From an uncultured Paraprevotella sp. (GTDB taxonomy: Bacteria; Bacteroidota; Bacteroidia; Bacteroidales; Bacteroidaceae), in NCBI GenBank assembly GCA_910584955.1, contig CAJUDC010000038.1:6449-19349 (forward strand): a DNA stretch of 12,901 nt, written 5' to 3'. Made by a program: the position numbers and the translations under genes. Below the pieces are notes generated by a model. That model was not told where the DNA came from, did no database searches, and saw nothing but the letters and a program-made list of their open reading frames with translations. Shown here piece by piece: positions 7,743 through 12,901 of this stretch (positions are counted from its first letter, which is position 1; each line of letters begins with the position of its first letter).

Positions 7743-9377
7743 ATGAATATTCCTAATGCAAAGAAAGATATGAGATTCTTGAAGATAAACCAACTGTTTT
7801 ATGGTGTGCTGATGCTGGCGCTGGCCGCTTCGTGCAGCGAAACGGCTTTCGACGAGGCTGTTCCCTCTCAACCTGTGGCGGACAGACAACCCATTCTCCT
7901 TTCGGTAGGTAACCTGGTGGATGTGAATGCCGAGGCCGGAGACGTCACCCGCAGTACGAATCCGAATTTGCAGAATAATGCTTTTCTGCCGGGCACGGAG
8001 GTGGGACTGTTTGTTTTGCACGAAGAGCGTTATCGGGCCTTGATGGAGTCGATAAACAACGATGTCATGCCTACGGATTTATCGGACGGGACCGACTATC
8101 CCGAATACATGAACGTGCGCGCCAGGATTCAGGCCGACGGGAGTGTGGTTGTGACCGACGGAACGGAAATGTATTATCCGATGCGTCGGGAGGAGAAGGT
8201 GGCTTTGCTGGCCTATACGCCTTACAATCCGACGTATTCGATACTGAATCTGCTCACAGGCTTTCGGGTGGCGGTACAGACCGATCAGTCGACGGAAAAG
8301 AAACAGGTTGCCAGTGACTTCACGTTGGGTATGCCGGTCGTCGGCAATCCGTTTCGGCAGAAAGGTGCCGTGGCGGTGGGTTTCAAGCATCTGTTCACGC
8401 GTGTGGATTTGTCGCTGGAAGTAGAACCTTCGGAGGAGTTGCTGTGTGAATCCGTTGAGGTGAAGATGACCGATGTGCGCCATTCCTATACGATCAATCT
8501 GTTGAAGATGTTACAGTCGTCCCAGTCGGGTGTATGGGCGGGGACGTCGTCTGCGAGAGGGAATGTCACCTTTGCCACGATGCCGGCTTGGGAAAAGCAT
8601 GATATTGTGACGTCGCCTTATGATTTGTTGCAGTTACAGTGCTGCGCCGTATTGGTTCCCGACCAGACCCGTAAGCAGCATCCTGGTCGTTCGGCTTTCG
8701 AGATTACGCTCAAAGGGCGGCTGAACGGTCGGGCGGACACTACGATTGTGCGTGTGGATACGGTAAATACCGATTTCCTTCCCGGTCAGTCGGTGGGATA
8801 TAAAATCCGTATAGCCGGCAAAGAACAGTGTCCCACCGAGGGTGAGGCCGTTGACCTGGGCCTTAGCGTGAAATGGGCGAGCCGCAACGTGGGGGCTACT
8901 TGTCCTCAGGAGTACGGCGAGTACTATGCTTGGGGAGAGACCGAGGAGAAGGCGGTTTATAACGAAAGTACTTATGCTTATTACGATTCCAATACGGGAT
9001 ATATTGATATCGGCGATAATATTAGCGGTACACAATATGATGTGGCCCGTGTCAAGTGGGGCGGTAAGTGGCGTATGCCTACTTTGGATGAAATGGAAGA
9101 ATTATTCAATAAATGTACTTGGGAATGGACCACTTATAAAGGTGTGAATGGCTATTGGATAACTGGTCCTAACGGTAATTCCATTTTCTTGTCTGCAGCG
9201 GGTTACCGCTGTGATGAGTATCTCTTCAATGAGGGTTCGCTCGGTTACTACTGGTCGGGTTCGCTCAGTTCGGACTTCGAGAACTTCGCCTGCAGTCTGT
9301 TTTTCTATTCGGGTGACAGGTATTGGTGCTACAACGACCGTGAGCGCGGTCACATGGTTCGCCCCGTTACAGAATAA
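7743..9377 (+). CDS. Fimbrillin-like lipoprotein with C-terminal FISUMP/C-type-lectin-like domain (putative adhesin, possible DGR target)
   Basis: A 544-residue lipoprotein, 10 bp after the barrel gene. From the ATG at 7743 the acylated residue is Cys31 (LAASC); a start at 7770 (MRFLKINQ) would make it Cys22 and is equally plausible. Residues about 45-355 are fimbrillin-like: Arg70 in DVTRST near the expected pro-region end, KHLFTRV at 215-221 matching the two upstream pilins, and FLPGQSVGYKIRIAG closing the domain. Residues about 368-544 are a FISUMP (Fibrobacter succinogenes major paralogous)/DUF1566 domain: VDLGLSVKWASRNVGA, WAWGE-like YYAWGE, WGGKWRMPT, NGNSIFLSAAGYR, YYWSGS, and VRPVTE at the very end. 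This fold is C-type-lectin-like and common in surface ligand-binding proteins. Last in the operon and fused to a pilin domain, it is best read as a tip or surface adhesin. The ligand is unknown. Confidence 0.85.
   Translation: MNIPNAKKDMRFLKINQLFYGVLMLALAASCSETAFDEAVPSQPVADRQPILLSVGNLVDVNAEAGDVTRSTNPNLQNNAFLPGTEVGLFVLHEERYRALMESINNDVMPTDLSDGTDYPEYMNVRARIQADGSVVVTDGTEMYYPMRREEKVALLAYTPYNPTYSILNLLTGFRVAVQTDQSTEKKQVASDFTLGMPVVGNPFRQKGAVAVGFKHLFTRVDLSLEVEPSEELLCESVEVKMTDVRHSYTINLLKMLQSSQSGVWAGTSSARGNVTFATMPAWEKHDIVTSPYDLLQLQCCAVLVPDQTRKQHPGRSAFEITLKGRLNGRADTTIVRVDTVNTDFLPGQSVGYKIRIAGKEQCPTEGEAVDLGLSVKWASRNVGATCPQEYGEYYAWGETEEKAVYNESTYAYYDSNTGYIDIGDNISGTQYDVARVKWGGKWRMPTLDEMEELFNKCTWEWTTYKGVNGYWITGPNGNSIFLSAAGYRCDEYLFNEGSLGYYWSGSLSSDFENFACSLFFYSGDRYWCYNDRERGHMVRPVTE
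9201..9377 (+). other. Variable-region-like 3' end of the adhesin gene (candidate DGR target sequence)
   Basis: These 58 codons (residues 487-544) plus stop encode the last strands of the lectin-like domain. Seen directly: 17 of 58 residues are Tyr, Phe, Cys or Trp; codons such as TTC, TAC, TGC, CTC, GAC, CAC and CGC dominate, with repeated GGT (6) and TCG (5) between them; only three Asn codons remain. By hand count adenine falls to 26 in 9201-9360 from 41 in 9041-9200. In known DGR targets, adenines of an Asn-rich template are replaced at random, so AAC codons become NNC, which fits this pattern, and the variable region ends just before the stop in an invariant VRPV-type segment. No template repeat or reverse transcriptase is in the window, so this is a candidate only. 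Confidence 0.5.
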
Positions 9378-9474
9378 AACTTGTGAGCCAAGGGAAACTA
9401 TCATTCTTCAAGCGAGCCGATGGCCCCATGCCCTATGTCCCTTATGGAAAAAGGTCTAGCCATTTTCTTCGAAA

Positions 9475-9492
9475 CAAACAGCTGTTAGTTTG
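9475..9492. repeat. Inverted repeat overlapping the -33 element of the AAA-ATPase promoter
   Basis: CAAAC (9475-9479) and GTTTG (9488-9492) are inverted around an 8-nt centre; nested inside is the perfect 10-bp palindrome AACAGCTGTT (9477-9486). The right arm contains the TTTG proposed as the -33 promoter element, so a dimeric repressor or activator site is possible. Short AT-rich palindromes also occur by chance. Confidence 0.35.
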
Positions 9493-9522
9493 CGGTGTAG
9501 TCGCCTAAAAGTGTTATCTTCG
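9489..9522 (+). promoter_or_regulatory. Putative Bacteroides-type promoter for the AAA-ATPase gene
   Basis: TTTG at 9489-9492 and TATCTTCG at 9515-9522 match the Bacteroidetes primary-sigma consensus (TTTG; TAnnTTTG) with one mismatch in the -7 box and a 22-nt spacer, slightly long. Transcription would start near 9529, leaving a leader of about 40 nt before the ATG at 9571. The stretch 9378-9488 between the adhesin stop and this promoter holds no gene and no convincing terminator; a weak A/T hairpin at 9447-9467 is the best candidate. Confidence 0.5.
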
Positions 9523-9570
9523 CAGGGAGGAAGAAATCTCGCTATTTCTTTCTTATAAACTTGTAGGCTT

Positions 9571-11280
9571 ATGATACCGATGACGATCCCTTATGCCGTG
9601 GCCGATTACGGTGATCTGCGCGAGCGCGGCTTTTATTATGTCGACAAGACCGGCTTTATCCCGAAGTTGGAATTGTATAATGCACCCGTCTTTTTACGGC
9701 CACGCCGGTTTGGGAAGAGTTTGCTTGTTTCGATGTTGGCCCATTATTACGACCGTACGAAGGCAGACCGTTTTGACAGTCTGTTCGGACAGACGTGGAT
9801 TGGTGCGCATCCTACCCCGGAACATAACCGCTATATGGTGTTGCGCTATGATTTCTCAAAGATGGTAATGGCCGGGAATATGGCCGAACTGGAACAGAAT
9901 TTCAATGACATGAACCGGGGAGCCGTGCAGGTGATGGTGACGCATAACCGGGATCTTTTTGTTGGTTTCCAATTTTCCGACCGCAGCCATTCCACCAAGA
10001 TGCTGGAGGAGGTGCTGGCATATATCCGGGAATACGATTTGCCGAAAGTGTATATACTGATTGACGAATACGATAACTTCACCAACCAGTTGCTTACATC
10101 TTATAAAGATCCGCTCTATGAAGAGGTGACCACTAAGGATAGTTTCTTGCGTACTTTTTTCAAGGTGATCAAGAGTGGTATCGGCGAAGGTGCTGTGCGG
10201 ACTTGCTTCTGCACGGGAGTATTGCCGGTGACGATGGACGATCTGACCAGCGGGTATAACATAGCCGAGATACTGACGCTGAAACCCGAATTCATGAATA
10301 TGCTGGGTTTTACACACGATGAGGCACGCACGTATCTGGCGTATGTGCTGGATAAGTATACCGGTAGCCGAGAACGTTTTGAGGAAATCTGGCAACTGGT
10401 TTTGAGCAACTACGACGGTTACTGCTTCCGGCCTACTGCCGAACCCTTGTTCAACTCGACCATACTGACGTACTTTTTAAAGAACTTTGTTACCGACGGC
10501 GGTATTCCCGAAGAACTTATCGACGAAAACTTGCGTACGGATGCGGGATGGATCCGTCGCCTGACCCTTTCGCTGGAGAATGCGCAAGCCATGCTTGATG
10601 CACTGGTGATAGGCGGGGAACTGCCTTATAATGTGGCGGAGTTGTCCAGTAAATTTAATAAGAGGAAGTTCTTCGATCCGCATTTTTATCCTGTCAGCCT
10701 GTTTTATCTGGGGATGGTGACACCGAAGGACCGTTATGTGATGACATTGCCCAACCTGGCGATGCGCAGCATTTTCATGGACTACTACAATACGTTTTAT
10801 TCCATTAGCGGAGAGGCGTCGCGCTACGTGTCCGTGTATGAAAAATATCCTGAAAACCGTGCATTGGAGCCTTTGGTACAGAACTATTTCGAACAGTATC
10901 TGGGGCAATTCCCGGCTCAGGTGTTCGATAAAATCAATGAGAACTTTATCCGGTGCTCGTTCTATGAGCTGGTATCGCGCTACTTGAGCGACCGTTATAC
11001 CTTTTCCATTGAACAAAACAATGCCGCCGGTCGCGCCGACTTTGAGATGACGGGCATCCCGGGAACGGAATACTATCTGGATCATCGCATCGTGGAATTC
11101 AAGTATTTTCGGGCTCGTGAAGCCGGAACGATAGCGGGCCTTACACTGCCCCGGCCTGAAGATGTGGCCCAGGTCCATGCCTATGCCGACGATACTCACC
11201 GCCGTTTTCCCACCTATCAGATCCGCTCTTACGTGGTTTACATCTGTGCCCGCAAGGTATGCCGGTGTTGGGAGGTGTAA
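9571..11280 (+). CDS. AAA-ATPase-like / PD-(D/E)XK nuclease-like protein (AAA-ATPase_like + DUF1703 architecture)
   Basis: A 569-residue soluble protein with no signal peptide. The N-terminus has the family opening (ADYGDLRERGFYYVDKTGFI), followed by a degenerate Walker A, RPRRFGKS (43-50, Lys49), and Walker B YILIDEYD (Asp165, Glu166). A C-terminal PD-(D/E)XK-like core is visible as GRADFEM (Asp490) and VEFKYF (Glu509, Lys511). This architecture is very common, often in many copies, in Bacteroidales and other gut anaerobes; its substrate and role are unproven, though a DNA or mobile-element function is often supposed. All expected catalytic residues appear to be kept. A second ATG at 9580 is also possible as start. 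It has its own promoter and a 193-bp gap from the pilus operon, so it is likely a neighbour and not a pilus part. Confidence 0.88.
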   Translation: MIPMTIPYAVADYGDLRERGFYYVDKTGFIPKLELYNAPVFLRPRRFGKSLLVSMLAHYYDRTKADRFDSLFGQTWIGAHPTPEHNRYMVLRYDFSKMVMAGNMAELEQNFNDMNRGAVQVMVTHNRDLFVGFQFSDRSHSTKMLEEVLAYIREYDLPKVYILIDEYDNFTNQLLTSYKDPLYEEVTTKDSFLRTFFKVIKSGIGEGAVRTCFCTGVLPVTMDDLTSGYNIAEILTLKPEFMNMLGFTHDEARTYLAYVLDKYTGSRERFEEIWQLVLSNYDGYCFRPTAEPLFNSTILTYFLKNFVTDGGIPEELIDENLRTDAGWIRRLTLSLENAQAMLDALVIGGELPYNVAELSSKFNKRKFFDPHFYPVSLFYLGMVTPKDRYVMTLPNLAMRSIFMDYYNTFYSISGEASRYVSVYEKYPENRALEPLVQNYFEQYLGQFPAQVFDKINENFIRCSFYELVSRYLSDRYTFSIEQNNAAGRADFEMTGIPGTEYYLDHRIVEFKYFRAREAGTIAGLTLPRPEDVAQVHAYADDTHRRFPTYQIRSYVVYICARKVCRCWEV

Positions 11281-11315
11281 GGGTGGGGTAGCCTTATCGT
11301 ACGTCCGTCTTACAC

Positions 11316-11355
11316 CATCGGGGCGCCGGGAGAAACATCTCCCGGCGCCCCGATG
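11316..11355. terminator. Perfect 17-bp inverted repeat between convergent genes (likely bidirectional terminator)
   Basis: CATCGGGGCGCCGGGAG (11316-11332) and its exact reverse complement (11339-11355) flank a 6-nt loop, AAACAT. It lies 35 bp after the AAA-ATPase stop on the plus strand and 12 bp after the small basic gene on the minus strand, the expected place for a shared terminator of converging units. The T-run that follows is short on the plus strand (CGTTTG) and absent on the minus strand, so termination strength in either direction is uncertain; the very GC-rich stem is the main argument. Confidence 0.75.
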
Positions 11356-11367
11356 CGTTTGTAGGTA

Positions 11368-11574
11368 TCACTTGTGCCGGTTGGCCCGCTTGCGGCGGAT
11401 GTCGGCTTTCATCTTGGCCGAGCCGGACCCGTGGGCCCCGGTTATGTATCCTTTCTTTTTGGCTTTGGTCTTAACCTTTGCCTCCTGCGCGGGACCTTTC
11501 TTCCCGGCCCCCCGGAACACGATGCCGCCCCCGGTGATGATGTCGTCGATATTGTCGCCTCCGAAATTCGCCAT
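11368..11574 (-). CDS. Small basic protein of unknown function
   Basis: A 68-residue protein read leftwards from ATG at 11572-11574 to TGA at 11368-11370. The first 25 residues are Gly/Ile/Asp-rich (MANFGGDNIDDIITGGGIVF); the rest is strongly basic, with KTKAKKK and a C-terminus RRKRANRHK. No signal peptide or membrane segment. I do not recognise the family. Support for it being real: it starts 24 bp after the stop of the AICAR transformylase gene on the same strand, has an ATG start, and ends 12 bp before a strong hairpin. The basic tail could bind nucleic acid (inference from composition only). An overlapping plus-strand frame across this region is judged spurious because it lacks such context. 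Confidence 0.55.
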   Translation of the reverse strand: MANFGGDNIDDIITGGGIVFRGAGKKGPAQEAKVKTKAKKKGYITGAHGSGSAKMKADIRRKRANRHK

Positions 11575-11598
11575 GCCTGTCGATGTGTTAAAGGATGA

Positions 11599-12780
11599 TC
11601 AATGATGGAACAGGCGCACGCCGGTAAAGGTCATGGCAATGCCGTATTTGTCGCACGTCTCGATCACATGGTCGTCGCGCACGCTGCCGCCGGCCTGTGC
11701 CACATACTGCACACCGCTCTTATGGGCTCGCTCGATGTTGTCGCCGAAGGGGAAGAAAGCATCCGACCCCAGGGCCACGCCTGTCTGTGTGTCCAGCCAG
11801 GCCCGTTTCTCTTCGCGTGTCAGCGGCTCGGGCTTTTCGGTGAAGAATTTCTGCCATTCGCCTTCGGCCAACACGTCCATGTAGTCGTCGCTGATGTAGA
11901 TGTCGATGGTGTTGTCACGGTCGGCGCGACGTATGTTGCTTACGAAAGGCAGGTTCATCACCTTGGGATGTTGGCGCAGGTACCAGATGTCGGCTTTGCT
12001 GCCTGCCAGGCGCGTGCAGTGGATGCGGCTCTGCTGTCCTGCGCCGATACCGATGGCCTGTCCGTCCTTGACGTAGCACACGGAGTTGCTCTGTGTATAT
12101 TTCAGGGTGATCAGCGCGATGATCAGGTCGCGGCGCGCTTCTTCGGTGAAGTGCTTGTTGCGGGTGGGAATGTTCTCGAAGAGCGCCGGATCGTTGAGCT
12201 TCACTTCGTTGCGTCCCTGTTCGAAAGTGATGCCGAACACCTGTTTGCGCTCGATGGCGGCAGGCACGTAAGCCGGGTCTATCCGAATTACGTTGTACGT
12301 GCCTTTGCGCTTTTCGCGCAGGATCTGCAAGGCTTCTTCCGTATAGTCCGGTGCAATCACACCGTCCGACACCTCGCGTTTGATGAGGGTGGCCGTGGCG
12401 GCGTCACACGTGTCGCTCAGGGCGATAAAGTCACCGTAGCTCGACATGCGGTCGGCTCCCCGGGCACGGGCATAGGCGCAGGCGATGGGAGATAGCGGCA
12501 GCTTCACATCGTCTACAAAATAGATGCGGCTCAGCGTTTCGTCGAGCGGAAGACCTACGGCGGCTCCGGCCGGCGACACGTGTTTGAACGATGCGGCGGC
12601 GGGCAGTCCGGTGGCTTCTTTCAGCTCCTTCACCAGCTGCCAGCTGTTCAAGGCATCTAGGAAGTTGATATAGCCCGGTCGGCCGTTTAACACTTCGATG
12701 GGTAACTCGCCCTCGTCCATATAGATTCTCGAGGGTTTTTGGTTCGGATTGCATCCGTACTTTAATGCCAGTTCTTTCAT
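11599..12780 (-). CDS. Stand-alone AICAR transformylase (phosphoribosylaminoimidazolecarboxamide formyltransferase)
   Basis: A 393-residue cytosolic enzyme that transfers a formyl group from 10-formyl-tetrahydrofolate to AICAR to give FAICAR, the penultimate step of IMP synthesis. It corresponds to the C-terminal AICARFT domain of bifunctional PurH without the N-terminal IMP cyclohydrolase (MGS-like) domain. Visible motifs: KYGCNPNQ near the start, LNGRPGYINFLDALNSWQLV (31-50), the catalytic Lys66-His67 in FKHVSPAGAAVG, SNSVCYVKDGQAIGIGAGQQ, SDAFFPFGD, and a C-terminal FTGVRLFHH. The length equals a complete single-domain version, and the start directly follows a clear promoter, so it is not a truncated gene. 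FAICAR ring closure must then be done by another protein, probably a full PurH elsewhere. It runs opposite to the pilus region. Confidence 0.93.
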   Translation of the reverse strand: MKELALKYGCNPNQKPSRIYMDEGELPIEVLNGRPGYINFLDALNSWQLVKELKEATGLPAAASFKHVSPAGAAVGLPLDETLSRIYFVDDVKLPLSPIACAYARARGADRMSSYGDFIALSDTCDAATATLIKREVSDGVIAPDYTEEALQILREKRKGTYNVIRIDPAYVPAAIERKQVFGITFEQGRNEVKLNDPALFENIPTRNKHFTEEARRDLIIALITLKYTQSNSVCYVKDGQAIGIGAGQQSRIHCTRLAGSKADIWYLRQHPKVMNLPFVSNIRRADRDNTIDIYISDDYMDVLAEGEWQKFFTEKPEPLTREEKRAWLDTQTGVALGSDAFFPFGDNIERAHKSGVQYVAQAGGSVRDDHVIETCDKYGIAMTFTGVRLFHH

Positions 12781-12819
12781 CTTTTTAGATATACTGATAA
12801 TTGACTTGTTCCGCTACGG

Positions 12820-12838
12820 GGCGGCGCTGTGTGCCGCC
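12820..12838 (-). promoter_or_regulatory. Small GC-rich hairpin in the 5' leader of the AICAR transformylase mRNA
   Basis: GGCGGC (12820-12825) and GCCGCC (12833-12838) can form a 6-bp stem with a 7-nt loop at the very start of the predicted transcript. It is too small and close to the start site to be a recognised riboswitch; it may protect the 5' end or be chance in GC-rich DNA. Confidence 0.25.
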
Positions 12839-12842
12839 TCTG

Positions 12843-12872
12843 CAAAGATACGGATATTCCGCCATTCGCAAA
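12843..12872 (-). promoter_or_regulatory. Bacteroides-type promoter of the AICAR transformylase gene
   Basis: On the minus strand, TTTG (12872-12869) and TATCTTTG (12850-12843) match both halves of the Bacteroidetes sigma consensus (TTTG; TAnnTTTG) exactly, with an 18-nt spacer. The transcript would start near 12837, giving a leader of about 57 nt before the ATG at 12780. This is the best-matching promoter in the window and supports assigning the sequence to Bacteroidetes. Confidence 0.8.
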
Positions 12873-12901
12873 AGTCTTTGCCGTCAAAAATCCTTTGTCG
12901 G

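Noticed and set aside
9447..9467. Terminator for the pilus operon
   Set aside because: GAAAAAGG and CCATTTTC can pair with one mismatch around 5 nt, but the stem is A/T-dominated and no T-run follows; too weak to annotate.
9378..9570. Possible DGR template repeat, hairpin or reverse transcriptase remnant after the adhesin gene
   Set aside because: No Asn-codon-rich near-copy of 9201-9377 and no reading frame with reverse-transcriptase motifs is visible here or elsewhere in the window. The only paired segments (AAGGGA at 9390-9395 with TCCCTT at 9438-9443) are short with a 42-nt loop, unlike the tight hairpins that follow known DGR variable regions.
11374..11598. Plus-strand frame of 74 codons opposite the small basic gene
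   Set aside because: It is antisense to a better supported gene, follows a likely terminator, and has no ribosome-binding or promoter signal or recognisable domain.
11602..12495. Long plus-strand open frame of 297 codons opposite the AICAR transformylase gene
   Set aside because: The minus strand encodes an unmistakable complete AICAR transformylase; the opposite frame is a by-product of GC-rich codon usage.

Overview
The window looks like chromosomal DNA from a gut-type Bacteroidales, probably Bacteroides or a close relative. The evidence is a run of fimbrillin-family lipoproteins, a DUF3575 protein, a Fibrobacter-succinogenes-type paralogous (FISUMP/DUF1566, C-type-lectin-like) domain, a Bacteroidetes-style AAA-ATPase/DUF1703 protein, and promoters of the Bacteroidetes form (TTTG, about 20 nt, TAnnTTTG) in front of the last two transcription units. 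No rRNA, tRNA, CRISPR array, transposase or insertion sequence was seen, and no gene-free stretch exceeds 200 bases.

Region 1 (1-9377, plus strand) is one tightly packed surface-appendage operon that starts upstream of the window. In order: the tail of a fimbrillin; two complete fimbrillin lipoproteins; a strong 17-bp intergenic stem-loop; a small DUF3575 outer-membrane barrel protein; a 796-residue periplasmic protein with an OmpA-like peptidoglycan-binding region; a 703-residue outer-membrane barrel protein that reads as three tandem homologous modules; and a 544-residue lipoprotein joining a fimbrillin-like front half to a FISUMP/C-type-lectin-like tail. Gaps are 10-99 bp and one pair overlaps by 4 bp. 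A reasonable model is a type V-like pilus: lipoprotein pilins are exported and polymerised at the outer membrane, the OmpA-like and barrel proteins form an envelope platform, and the lectin-fold protein is a tip or surface adhesin.

The most interesting point is the last 58 codons of that adhesin (9201-9377). They look like the variable region of a diversity-generating retroelement (DGR) target: the C-terminal strands of a C-type-lectin fold, rich in Tyr/Phe/Cys/Trp, poor in adenine, and ending in an invariant VRPV motif next to the stop codon. No reverse transcriptase and no template repeat are in the window, so a working DGR would have to act from elsewhere; this is an inference to test.

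Region 2 (9378-11280, plus strand) is a separate unit: a promoter with an inverted repeat over its -33 element, then a 569-residue AAA-ATPase/PD-(D/E)XK protein of unknown role. A perfect 17-bp inverted repeat at 11316-11355 closes it and faces the convergent unit.

Region 3 (11368-12901, minus strand) is visibly more GC-rich and housekeeping in character: a stand-alone AICAR transformylase (purine synthesis) with a textbook Bacteroides promoter, followed 24 bp later by a small, very basic 68-residue protein of unknown function.
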